NCBI RefSeq assembly: GCF_001467955.1
Contig: NZ_LNYR01000046.1
Coordinates: forward strand, 21,996-85,995
Reading direction: 5' to 3'
DNA length: 64,000 bases
Origin: Legionella quateirensis
Lineage (GTDB): Bacteria; Pseudomonadota; Gammaproteobacteria; Legionellales; Legionellaceae
Positions 55,734-64,000 of the stretch are shown one piece after another. Position 1 is the stretch's first letter. Each line of letters begins with the position of its first letter. Made by a program: the position numbers and the translations under genes. The notes beneath the pieces are model-generated. The model saw only the letters and a program-made list of their open reading frames with translations. It made no database searches and was not told where the DNA came from.

Positions 55734-56903
55734 ATGAAATTTTTTGCAATCCCTAAAAACTATCTACCTCAAAGTATTTCTTCAGAAACCCAAATTTATG
55801 TACGCGCAACCTTTGGATTGCTTGCAGCCGTAACAACAGCTATTAATCCAATAGTTGGAGCCCTGGTTCTCGTAAGCCATGGCACATGGGAATTAGCAGG
55901 TTTTTTTACTGAACAAGAACACCCGGTACCCAATGTGAAACCACCAATAATGAGCAAGGAAGAACTCAGAGAACAAAAGTATACTGAGGCGTTCAATAAA
56001 TTACTTTTAAAAGCACAAGAACTGGGGACTCAATGCTCACCTCAGGAAATTGAGAATGCAAAAAGAATATTCTTTGTCCATAATCTGATCGAAGAAGTAT
56101 GCTATGAAGCCTTAGCTAAAATAGTTAAAAAGCTTGAGATCACTGGAGATGTAATTACTGAGCAACAATCAGGTCAAATTCTTGCCTACATTAAAAAAAT
56201 GGCTCATGTGGAATTGCGTAAACGTGGGGGTTATACCTTAACTGGAAGAAACATGATCACGCCCAGTCAATTTTCACACGTTTTGCTCAACATAACTACT
56301 ATTATTCATGATCGAGACGTTCGCTTGACGGATGCACGATACTATACATTAACTGATTTATGCGTAGCTTTGGATGATCATAACAGTTATGTTAAAAATA
56401 TATTGTTTCGCTCGTGGTTTAAATGTGACCAAATGTCCTGTGACAGCCATTTAAATATGATAAAAGATGTGGTTGGATTTAATGGGCGGATATCAGAGCA
56501 ATTAGGTTTTGACTTTGAACACGCATTATCGAATAAGAAAGAATACTACAATACATATCATACCGGTATAAGAACAGTAGAGAATCCTGTTACAGGCGAA
56601 CGTTCTGCTTTAAAATTTACAAATTTAACTGAAGTCAGATCCAAATTTAAATCTATTATCAATAAATTGTTAAATTCTACTCCTGATAGCCGGTTAATCA
56701 CTGAGTTAAGAATGAATAGGTTACTTGAAAAAGATGAGATAGATGCTCTTATAGGAGGACGCAGTTATTCATGCGCACCACGTTTTCATCAACCAATAAC
56801 ACAGAACGCATTATTAGATCCCACTATCACTGTAGGTGAGTTCTTGAATAACTATTTCCCAGAATTACAAGCTAAAAATACACATACTCCAATTTTTAAC
56901 TAG
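55734..56903 (+). CDS. Hypothetical protein, effector candidate
   Basis: A 389-residue protein with no ribosome site visible before its ATG. A hydrophobic segment at about 26-52 (A-T-F-G-L-L-A-A-V-T-T-A-I-N-P-I-V-G-A-L-V-L) could be a membrane hairpin; the remainder is soluble and helical. No motif is recognised. The TAG stop coincides with the left end of the family A repeat, so the end of the gene may have been altered by that insertion. Confidence 0.65.
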   Translation: MKFFAIPKNYLPQSISSETQIYVRATFGLLAAVTTAINPIVGALVLVSHGTWELAGFFTEQEHPVPNVKPPIMSKEELREQKYTEAFNKLLLKAQELGTQCSPQEIENAKRIFFVHNLIEEVCYEALAKIVKKLEITGDVITEQQSGQILAYIKKMAHVELRKRGGYTLTGRNMITPSQFSHVLLNITTIIHDRDVRLTDARYYTLTDLCVALDDHNSYVKNILFRSWFKCDQMSCDSHLNMIKDVVGFNGRISEQLGFDFEHALSNKKEYYNTYHTGIRTVENPVTGERSALKFTNLTEVRSKFKSIINKLLNSTPDSRLITELRMNRLLEKDEIDALIGGRSYSCAPRFHQPITQNALLDPTITVGEFLNNYFPELQAKNTHTPIFN

Positions 56904-57273
56904 GGGCTGTTGACATTTTCGATTTCCACCTCCTGCGACTTGTTCGCGGGATCCAGTTCGATCTTGATGAATACATTATGTTTGTTAATGAAACTTGATC
57001 TCTGGATCCCGCGAACAAGTCCTGAGAGATGGTCACAAAATGCGAGCGTAACCAATTGATTTATAATTAAAAATCGACGTACCGCGCTTTATGCGCGGTA
57101 TCCAAGCTTTGCTCCTAAGGAAAACAGTATTTGCATAGCACTACCATCACTATGGATACCGCGCATAAAGCGCGGTACGTAGGCACTTATAAGATGCTTC
57201 AATTTTGTGAGGATCTCTCAGTAACAAGTCACGGGACGTTGGAAATAAATAGATGAATTGTCAATACACCCTA
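56900..57273. repeat. Palindromic interspersed repeat, family A (copy 2, interrupted)
   Basis: The outer ends CTAGGGGCTGTTGACA and TGTCAATACACCCTAG are inverted repeats like those of copy 1 at 5964. The left CGACTTGTTCGCGGG arm and most of the right arm are present, but the right arm is split by a 200-bp insertion at 57022-57221. It occupies most of the gap before the ankyrin gene. Confidence 0.85.
57022..57221. mobile_element. MITE-like element (family E) nested in the family A repeat
   Basis: About 200 bp starting CTGAGAGAT and ending ATCTCTCAG, with imperfect inverted similarity extending about 26 bp inward. Inside is another strong palindrome, GTACCGCGCTTTATGCGCGG with its mirror. AACAAGTC occurs immediately to the left (57014-57021) and one base to the right (57223-57230), an apparent 8-bp target duplication. 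There is no transposase, so it would be non-autonomous. Confidence 0.8.
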
Positions 57274-57544
57274 GTAACCCATTAAGAAGCCAAGTCTTTT
57301 GTTTATCATCTGATTATCAAAAGACTAGACCTCTATCTCAATTAATATTAATCATTCATCCAAAATCAAAAATCCATTCGCTCTGAGATTAAGCGGTAAA
57401 CTACATGCATGATTCCTCACTTTTATCCGACTCATTAATAAAAAAACGTTTGTAGAAAAACCATACAAAATGGCCGCTAATATTAATATTCTCTTAATGT
57501 TAATGTTTTATCATTTAGACAATTTGATGTAAGTGGAGATAATC

Positions 57545-59227
57545 ATGCCTAAAGTCATTTTAATCTATGCAAACTGCCAAAATACAACAGCCAAAGGTGA
57601 TTTCGCTTTTGCAGGGAACATTGCTAAAGATTTGAAAGAAGACATTGATAGGACTGGAAATGATATTGATGTAATTCTCACCTCAACTTTAGATGGCATG
57701 GAGCGATTTGAAAAACTCTACGGCAAAACTATAGATGGCAGGGTTATCATAGAAGGCAGAAGTATAGGGATTAGTGCTCTTGAGTTATTAGATCCTGTAA
57801 AAATTGAAGTTGTTGCCTTTATTGAAGCCAATCGTTGCAAATATGCCCCAGCAGACATAGTGAAACGGATTATTTCTCCAGATAGTAAATTTCTTTTTAT
57901 TGGTGCTGCAAATCAAGATGCAATTAGTGGACCATTTCGTCATTATTTTAGATATTTAGGACTTCAGAGGGAACAGCCCGAACTGTATAATCATTTTGAT
58001 GCTGACGATATAAAGTTGGGAAGCAGTGGACTAGGCACTGACCGCTTGGGCTTACCTAAAATAAAGACAGCTGATGAATTACCCGAGTTAAGTTACGAGC
58101 AAAGCCTCCAAATTCCAAATACAGACTATGGATTTATTTATCTGGCTAAAATTAATAAGTCAATAGATCTACGCACAATTGCTCAATACACCATGATTTC
58201 TGATTTAAGTGAATACGTTCTGGTTGGTGACTATTCTGAGAAGCCTCTACAAGTAAGAGCCGCAGTTATAGCAGAAATGAAATACCATGGAACCTCTTTG
58301 TTACAGCAACTGCCAAAGATTCATTATCATCAATCTCTAGACAATTGCTTAATGCGTCACATGGTCGCTAAGTCTACTGGTAACTTAGTGCTGTCAACCG
58401 GGGTGATGAGCGCCATAGAGGCAATGAATGACAAAAAATTACCCTATTACCAAACGTTACCCAATAACACCAATTTTGTAGCATCATATCTACTTGCTGT
58501 AAAAGACATTGCTTCCAACGATTCCAGCTTAATTGGCGCTATGCCACAGATAATCATTGAATTATCAAATTTACTTTTTGCTGATAAACCATTAAGTCTC
58601 AGTCAAGTTAATAGGACAAAAGATTTGTTAAGTATATCATCAGTTCCCTCTCGCCTGATTGAAACAAATCAGAAGATAATTAAAATTGCGAATGGTACCC
58701 TTGCCGGTCAACTTTTGAGTTTCATAGGAAATCCTACTCATACCAAACTTCACAGACAATGTGTCAGTGTGTGCCAATCCTTACGTAAAAGCGGTGAAAT
58801 CAACTCACCTGTTTATGATCAAGCATTGCGACGCGCAGCAGCGTGGGGACGGATATTTGAGTTAAAAGTATTAATCAAATCGATGAGTGTTGAGGACATT
58901 AGTAAACAGGATATTTCAGGTAAACGATGTACTGCCTTACATTGGGCTGTTTTGCAAAAGCAAATTGATTGCGTGAACCTGTTGATATTAGCAGGTGCCA
59001 AATTAAATACTCAGGATATCAACGGTAAAACCCCTTTGCACTATGCAATACAAGCAGGCGAAAGGAGTATAATTCAATCCTTGGTTGAACATGGAGCCTC
59101 TCTGGAGATCCCCGATATTAGTGGTGTTAAACCCTGTGATGGAGCAGAACCTTGGGTTCCTGAGTTTATTCATGCGTGTTTGAGTGCGAATAAAAGCCAT
59201 TTATATTCCCCTGTTGATAGTATCTAA
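57545..59227 (+). CDS. Ankyrin-repeat protein with N-terminal Rossmann-like domain, effector candidate
   Basis: A 560-residue protein. The ATG at 57545 is chosen for GGAG six bases upstream; a GTG at 57533 is in frame. The N-terminus, P-K-V-I-L-I-Y-A-N-C-Q followed by G-D-F-A-F-A-G-N-I-A-K-D-L, resembles the first strand and loop of GT-B-type or other nucleotide-sugar Rossmann folds; this is inference. Residues about 458-525 form two clear ankyrin repeats (T-A-L-H-W-A-V and T-P-L-H-Y-A-I). Ankyrin proteins are common Dot/Icm substrates. The enzymatic role is unproven. Confidence 0.75.
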   Translation: MPKVILIYANCQNTTAKGDFAFAGNIAKDLKEDIDRTGNDIDVILTSTLDGMERFEKLYGKTIDGRVIIEGRSIGISALELLDPVKIEVVAFIEANRCKYAPADIVKRIISPDSKFLFIGAANQDAISGPFRHYFRYLGLQREQPELYNHFDADDIKLGSSGLGTDRLGLPKIKTADELPELSYEQSLQIPNTDYGFIYLAKINKSIDLRTIAQYTMISDLSEYVLVGDYSEKPLQVRAAVIAEMKYHGTSLLQQLPKIHYHQSLDNCLMRHMVAKSTGNLVLSTGVMSAIEAMNDKKLPYYQTLPNNTNFVASYLLAVKDIASNDSSLIGAMPQIIIELSNLLFADKPLSLSQVNRTKDLLSISSVPSRLIETNQKIIKIANGTLAGQLLSFIGNPTHTKLHRQCVSVCQSLRKSGEINSPVYDQALRRAAAWGRIFELKVLIKSMSVEDISKQDISGKRCTALHWAVLQKQIDCVNLLILAGAKLNTQDINGKTPLHYAIQAGERSIIQSLVEHGASLEIPDISGVKPCDGAEPWVPEFIHACLSANKSHLYSPVDSI

Positions 59228-59317
59228 TCATGCATTAGATACTATCCTCTTGAGCACGTTACCTGTTTACTATCATAAAATAGAGGCTCAGCGGAATTCG
59301 ATTAAAAGAATACAATA

Positions 59318-60583
59318 CTAATGCATGCTTAAAGTGATGCCGTCTTCGACACTATTTTCTTGCTTTTCATCTACGTCTTGTGATGGATCTTTAATTAGAT
59401 CGTGTAATCTTTTTTTGAAGTCCAGAGTGGTTGTTTTGTGTGTTTCAGATGCCTTTGCTTCTTTTATACCGTGTTGCATTATCTGGTCCTGATTTATCTC
59501 AAGATCCTGATTGAGATTCAGATGGATTAACTCTGTTTGGATTTGTTGACTAAAATGACGACAGGATGTCGGTGTAGCTATAGTCGCTTTAGCTGCGCTG
59601 TCGACGCTAAAACCATCGTTCTTCATGATGTCTTTTAACTCATCACTGATGCCAGCCTTGACCACTTCTGTTGCAGTAGTAGAGCAGTTAAATTTATAGA
59701 AACTATACGCTTTGGGGCTTTCAGCCAGACTAGCCATTTTATCAAGGACTTGTTCAGCATCAAGTGCAAAAGCAGGCGCATTGTGATCAAGATTCGTAGG
59801 TATTCTAATAACCGATGCGGGTGATTCACCAACGCTGAGATGCCGCTCTTCAAAGTCTCTTTTGCATAATTTAATTTGTGCATCTAATCTTCTTAGCTCT
59901 TTGCTTATCTCAGAAACACGAGCAACTTCAGCATCATTTAAATCAAGGTTCGTGTCAGGTTTTCTTTGTTCACGAGCAGCAGCAATTAACTCTTGTCTAT
60001 AAAGGTTTCCCTTATCGAGCAAGTGCTGCATCTCAGATACTAATGCATTTACCGATGATTTGAGCTCCTTATAGGCAAGATCATCTTCAATATCTTTTTG
60101 AAGTTGTTGATGTGCAATTTCTTTAATCTTGATAATTGTTTTATCTCTGGTCAACATCCCCTTAACCTTGGTTTTATTAGCCAAAGGAATGCCCTCTTCA
60201 AATAAATGCTCATGAATTTCCGATTTAATCTTGGGAGCTGGCTCATGCCTCCATTCGGATTCCAAATCATCTCGGTGATTATTAATATGATGCCCATTGG
60301 TATTTCCTGGCCACCAACTAAAATAAACAAAATAACTCACTTGCTCTTTTGGTTTATAACTGTCATCTTCTTGTCGTTCAGGAACAATTTCTGTTCGTTT
60401 GCTTATCGAAAGACCGGGCACATCCTGATATTTTTTTGCCAGCTCCTCTCCTCTTGCATCAGCAGGGAAGGTTAGTTCAACAGCAGCATGGCCAACATTG
60501 CCACCGAATAAAGTGGATTTAACTGGGTTAGCAAACCCCAAACCCTTAGAGCTGCTCTTCCAGGTAAAGATCTCAAGTCCCAT
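59318..60583 (-). CDS. Permuted NlpC/P60-like cysteine hydrolase candidate with coiled coil
   Basis: A 421-residue soluble protein with TGGAG before the ATG. G-N-V-G-H-A-A-V-E-L near the N-terminus (H32) and, far downstream, Y-K-F-N-C-S-T-T-A-T-E-V-V-K-A-G (C300) fit the His-before-Cys order of permuted papain-fold enzymes (LRAT, YiiX, PPPDE). About 160 residues between them, rich in Lys/Glu/Leu, look like a coiled-coil insertion. The tail is acidic. Such folds act as proteases, amidases or acyltransferases. The protein resembles Legionella effector architecture; substrate unknown. Confidence 0.68.
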   Translation of the reverse strand: MGLEIFTWKSSSKGLGFANPVKSTLFGGNVGHAAVELTFPADARGEELAKKYQDVPGLSISKRTEIVPERQEDDSYKPKEQVSYFVYFSWWPGNTNGHHINNHRDDLESEWRHEPAPKIKSEIHEHLFEEGIPLANKTKVKGMLTRDKTIIKIKEIAHQQLQKDIEDDLAYKELKSSVNALVSEMQHLLDKGNLYRQELIAAAREQRKPDTNLDLNDAEVARVSEISKELRRLDAQIKLCKRDFEERHLSVGESPASVIRIPTNLDHNAPAFALDAEQVLDKMASLAESPKAYSFYKFNCSTTATEVVKAGISDELKDIMKNDGFSVDSAAKATIATPTSCRHFSQQIQTELIHLNLNQDLEINQDQIMQHGIKEAKASETHKTTTLDFKKRLHDLIKDPSQDVDEKQENSVEDGITLSMH

Positions 60584-60831
60584 AATAAAACTCCAATCAT
60601 TACGAATGATTCTATTATGAGCTAAATGATTAATTTATAGGTTAAGTGGTGGTTATGCTGCTATTTGAATTTCGTATAAGCCATACCCAACATGAACGAG
60701 TGTTTTATGCTCCAGCTTTGCTAATGCCCAAAAAGACAATTGATTTCATCAGGTTACAAAAATGGATAAAGTCTGGTTAAAGGCGGCTATAATTAAGTAA
60801 TGGCATTAAACGTCTTGCAAGGATAACGAAT

Positions 60832-61557
60832 ATGACCTGTACTCATAATAGAATGTTTCAAACTGGCGCATTATGCGGATTCATCGATAAAGTCTATGAT
60901 GGAGATTGCACTCTTAAGACTTTGAGCGAAAAAGGTAATTTTGGAATTGGAACTTTTGATGCAGTACATGGTGAGTTAATTGGTTTTGATGGCCAATTTT
61001 ATCGAATACTCGAAGACGGTATTGCTCGCCCGGTCGATCCACAACAAAAAACCCCCTTTGCGTGGGTAGTTCATTTTGATGAAACACATCAATTTGAATT
61101 AAACAACATAGAAAGCTTCGAGCATTTTTCTGAAGAATTTGATAAAAAGATCCCTTCTCTAAATTATATATATGCCTATCGCTTTGAATGCCTATTGGAT
61201 GAAATCGAATGTCGTTCCGAGGCGTGTCAACCCAAACCGTATCAATCACTCGTTAAAACATTTCCCAAAGTGCAAGTCAATTTCAGCTATCAAAACATCA
61301 ACGGTGTGTTTGCAGGGTTTCGCTTTCCTGAATATTTTTCAACATTAAACATCCCAGGACATCATATGCATTTTTTAAATCCCGACGATATGAAAGGAGG
61401 CCATGTGTTTCGATTTAAATTTAAATCGGCACAAATTAAAGTGTGTATGATTAAAAATTATGAGCTGGCGTTAATCGAATCAGAAGCGTTTAGCGATTTA
61501 AAAATTGGTGCCGAAGAATTACATAGTGCAACACAGGCTATTGAAAAACAGAAATAA
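60832..61557 (+). CDS. alsD: Alpha-acetolactate decarboxylase
   Basis: AlsD/BudA converts alpha-acetolactate to acetoin. It has 241 residues, AAGGATAA before the ATG and no signal peptide. The N-terminal G-N-F-G-I-G-T-F-D-x-x-x-G-E-L and D-G-x-F-Y are typical, and P-G-H-H-M-H-F-L with a later G-G-H-V supplies the zinc histidines. It is convergent with the acetolactate synthase gene; together they form an acetoin pathway from pyruvate. Confidence 0.94.
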   Translation: MTCTHNRMFQTGALCGFIDKVYDGDCTLKTLSEKGNFGIGTFDAVHGELIGFDGQFYRILEDGIARPVDPQQKTPFAWVVHFDETHQFELNNIESFEHFSEEFDKKIPSLNYIYAYRFECLLDEIECRSEACQPKPYQSLVKTFPKVQVNFSYQNINGVFAGFRFPEYFSTLNIPGHHMHFLNPDDMKGGHVFRFKFKSAQIKVCMIKNYELALIESEAFSDLKIGAEELHSATQAIEKQK

Positions 61558-61617
61558 CCATTACGAAATCCGCCCCCCATCAAAAGATGGGGACGGATTA
61601 GGGTGATAAAGAACAAT

Positions 61618-63276
61618 TTAATTTCCAGTACTACTAGTCACCGCTTCAAATAGTTTGGGATTATCTGAGTAATCAATTGGTATATCGACGATTACCGGTC
61701 CTTTTTGAGCAAGCGTTTCTTGTAGCAAAGATTTAAAATCGGACGGATGTTTTAACTCATATCCTTTTGCCCCAAATGCCTTGGCAAAATCGACTATATT
61801 GACTGTGCCAAAATCCACACCTGAGCCACGCTTGTATTTCATTAGTTCCTGTTCTTTCACCATGTTGTAACAATTATCCCGCCAGATAAAATGAACGAAA
61901 TTCTGTTTGTGTCGTACTGCATTTTCAAGCTCCATAGCTGAAAACAAAAATCCCCCATCGCCAGACAATGAAACTATTCGTTTATCAGGATGAACGAAAC
62001 TCACGGCCATAGCCCAAGGTAAACCAACACCCAGGGTTTGTTGGCCATTACTAAATAAGAGATGGTGTGGTTCATAGGATAAAAAGTAACGCGCCATCCA
62101 AATATAAACAGAACCTATATCACAAACAACATAAGCATCATCATCAATGGCATTTCTTAATTCATGGATAAAATGTAAAGGATGCAGGAGGTTTCCTTTT
62201 GATAAATGTTCACCACTTTGAATGATTTTTTGATGTGCATCATGATAAGGTTTCACATGCTTGTCATTTTGAGCAACCATTGCTGCATTTAATAAATCCG
62301 TTAAAGCAGCAATATTTGCATCGACATCGCCCAGTAGTTCATATCTCGGTTGATAGGTTTCATGAATTTTTGCTGGTAAATAATCAATATGGATGATCGT
62401 TCTTTGTTTTCCAACATTCCAGCTTTCAGGGTCATACTCTGCCATATTTAATCCAACGGTGATGACTACATCCGCCTTATTCAGCAGTTGATCACCGGGT
62501 TGATTACTAAACAGACCTACCCGTCCGGCAAAACAGGAAACCAATTCTCTTGAAACCACGCCAGCAGCCTGAAAAGTACCGATAGTGGGTAAATGAGTTT
62601 TTTCTAATAAAGCGCGGATTGCTCTGGTATTTTCTGGTCGGCTTGCCTCTTGCCCTAATAATAACACCGGAAATTTTGCAGCATTAATAATATCTGCAAC
62701 AGCGAGCAAAGAGTGTTTATGCGCAACTCCATAACGAATAGTATCCAAGGGTTTAATTACAGGCACATTAACCATTTCTGTTAATACATCCTGCGGTAAA
62801 CTAATAAAACAAGCGCCTCGTTTAGGAGCAGTAGCACAACGAAACGCATTGGCAAAAACTTCTGGAATCATTTGCGGCACTAAAACTTCAACACTGGATT
62901 TCGTTACTGGAGACATTAATGCGACGTTATTCGTATTTTGATGCGATTCTTTTAAGGCCATGCTGCGTGGAACATTTCCACCAATAGCGACTATAGGATC
63001 ACCTTCAGTTGTAGCCGTCAATAATCCAGTGGCCAGGTTAGAAACACCGGGGCCAGAAGTGACCAGAACCACGCCGGGTTTACCGGTTAAACGTCCATAT
63101 GCTTGCGCCATAAATGCAGCATTTTGCTCATGACGACATAAGATTAACTCAATAGAAGAATCTTCCAGTGCATCAAAAACCGTATCAATTTTCGCGCCAG
63201 GGATACCAAATACAAATTCAACACCCTGTGCTTCCAGACACTTAACAACAAGTTGCCCACCTTTTAATTTTCCCAT
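61618..63276 (-). CDS. alsS: Catabolic acetolactate synthase
   Basis: A 552-residue ThDP enzyme that condenses two pyruvates to alpha-acetolactate. The ATG at 63276 is chosen for the GGATGGA before it; a TTG at 63297 is in frame. Signatures are F-G-I-P-G-A-K, R-H-E-Q-N-A-A (ThDP Glu), and G-D-G-G-F-L-F-S (ThDP/Mg motif). The sequence is closer to FAD-independent AlsS/BudB than to biosynthetic IlvB, and no ilvN-type small subunit is adjacent. It works with alsD next door. Confidence 0.93.
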   Translation of the reverse strand: MGKLKGGQLVVKCLEAQGVEFVFGIPGAKIDTVFDALEDSSIELILCRHEQNAAFMAQAYGRLTGKPGVVLVTSGPGVSNLATGLLTATTEGDPIVAIGGNVPRSMALKESHQNTNNVALMSPVTKSSVEVLVPQMIPEVFANAFRCATAPKRGACFISLPQDVLTEMVNVPVIKPLDTIRYGVAHKHSLLAVADIINAAKFPVLLLGQEASRPENTRAIRALLEKTHLPTIGTFQAAGVVSRELVSCFAGRVGLFSNQPGDQLLNKADVVITVGLNMAEYDPESWNVGKQRTIIHIDYLPAKIHETYQPRYELLGDVDANIAALTDLLNAAMVAQNDKHVKPYHDAHQKIIQSGEHLSKGNLLHPLHFIHELRNAIDDDAYVVCDIGSVYIWMARYFLSYEPHHLLFSNGQQTLGVGLPWAMAVSFVHPDKRIVSLSGDGGFLFSAMELENAVRHKQNFVHFIWRDNCYNMVKEQELMKYKRGSGVDFGTVNIVDFAKAFGAKGYELKHPSDFKSLLQETLAQKGPVIVDIPIDYSDNPKLFEAVTSSTGN

Positions 63277-63443
63277 GTTTCCATCCAATTCGTCCAATCC
63301 ATAGTATTACTAGTGTAGCTTGATTCATACGAAAGCAACAACAAAGGCTAACCTTTAGATATCAATTACACTGCTCAAAATAAAAAATAAATACAGCTTA
63401 AATATCTCACTTAAATTAAGTACACTTCGCCTAATCAGTTTAT

Positions 63444-64000
63444 ATGGGTAGCACCATGTATAAGATAAGCCATAATATGTTTACAGGAGTATTAATCCCT
63501 TTTATTGGGCTTGTGAGTCTATTTGCCCTATTGTCTCCTGACTTTCTTTCTACGACAACCTGGGCAAGTATTCTTGGTTCTGCAGCTGACCTGGGCATTG
63601 TTGTACTGGGCGTTACCTTATTACTCATTGCTGGAGAATTTGATCTTTCTGTGGGTGCAAATTTCGCTTTATCTGGAATACTATTTGGCTCACTGTCTCT
63701 ATCAGGTGTTAATGGGTGTTTTGCGTTAATCATTTCCTTGTTAACTGGCACCACTATTGGATTAATCAATGCCGCATTAACTGTTTTTCTTAAAATTCCT
63801 TCATTCATTGTAACTTTGGGTACCATGCTCATTGTTCGTAGTTTTATTCTTTTATACACGCAGGGATTACCCATATCTATTGAAGATAATAGTCTCATTA
63901 TGACTATTCTGGCAGGTGAATTGAACCAAAATTTATTAGCGTCATTTCTTTGGTGGTTAATCATCGCACTTTATCTCACCTACGTGCTTCAGTGGACTAA
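63444..64000 (+). CDS. Sugar ABC transporter permease (RbsC-like), partial
   Basis: The frame is open to the right edge. Start is ATG at 63444 or 63456; the ribosome site is weak. The product is hydrophobic with about five spans in view. A-G-E-F-D-L-S-V-G-A and L-I-N-A-A-L-T-V-F-L-K-I-P-S-F-I-V-T-L-G-T are the hallmark of BPD_transp_2 permeases for ribose, inositol and related sugars (family form G-G-I-D-L-S-V-G). ATPase and binding-protein genes presumably lie outside the window. Confidence 0.88.
   Translation, partial: MGSTMYKISHNMFTGVLIPFIGLVSLFALLSPDFLSTTTWASILGSAADLGIVVLGVTLLLIAGEFDLSVGANFALSGILFGSLSLSGVNGCFALIISLLTGTTIGLINAALTVFLKIPSFIVTLGTMLIVRSFILLYTQGLPISIEDNSLIMTILAGELNQNLLASFLWWLIIALYLTYVLQWT

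Noticed and set aside
63440-63964. Minus-strand open frame of 174 codons at the right edge
   Set aside because: The plus strand encodes a clear ABC sugar permease over the same bases, and the minus-strand product is low-complexity.

Overview
The window looks like an AT-rich (roughly 38-40% GC) gammaproteobacterial chromosome, almost certainly a Legionella and probably not L. pneumophila. Reasons: ordinary gamma-proteobacterial housekeeping genes (kdsB-ycaR-tsaB-yoaA, fdxA, yggX, nudC) alternate with large eukaryote-like or lineage-restricted proteins of the Dot/Icm-effector type (OTU protease, divergent Ser/Thr kinase, ankyrin protein, permuted NlpC/P60-like protein, protist-like phosphatase). 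The gaps are littered with palindromic interspersed repeats. No species call is possible from sequence alone.

Layout. 1-1529: a partial minus-strand OTU-type cysteine protease with a 75-bp tandem repeat tail. 1860-5711: a housekeeping minus-strand run (kdsB, ycaR, tsaB, yoaA, fdxA). 6166-12558: effector candidates, among them a kinase whose tail repeats an S-G-T-M-V-I-K motif resembling the phospho-Thr-Met motifs of human MST1/2, and a possible atypical kinase. 12609-14588: a PilZ protein, yggX, psuG and tRNA-Phe. 14589-15258: palindromic repeats and a decayed second copy of the tRNA-Phe 3' end. 15289-18440: a polytopic membrane protein and nudC.

18427-38342 is the most unusual region, a compact biosynthetic gene cluster. 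A minus-strand operon encodes an alpha-hydroxyacid oxidase, a 4-hydroxymandelate-synthase-like dioxygenase, a peptide-deformylase-like protein and an aminotransferase: the three enzymes of the (hydroxy)phenylglycine pathway plus a deformylase homologue. Divergent from it lie an NTF2-like protein, a flavin monooxygenase and a formyltransferase fused to incomplete NRPS domains. Facing these, on the minus strand, are an A-PCP-KS-ACP hybrid, a C-A-PCP-reductase NRPS and a short-chain dehydrogenase, with an MFS exporter upstream. I infer a small reductively released peptide/polyketide containing an arylglycine and possibly an N-formyl group.

38406-47523: a protist-like metallophosphatase, a stand-alone EAL protein, a periplasmic binding protein coupled to a HAMP-GGDEF(degenerate)-EAL protein, a CheD-like protein and small lineage-specific proteins. 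47711-55557: a DUF6632-like membrane protein, a tripartite RND efflux operon and a divergent MerR/TipAS regulator; a fragment of the DUF6632 gene lies on the far side of the efflux operon. 55734-60583: three effector candidates around a nested repeat with an apparent target-site duplication. 60832-64000: convergent acetoin genes (alsD, alsS) and the beginning of a sugar ABC permease that leaves the window.

All family assignments come from reading motifs by eye. No database search was possible.
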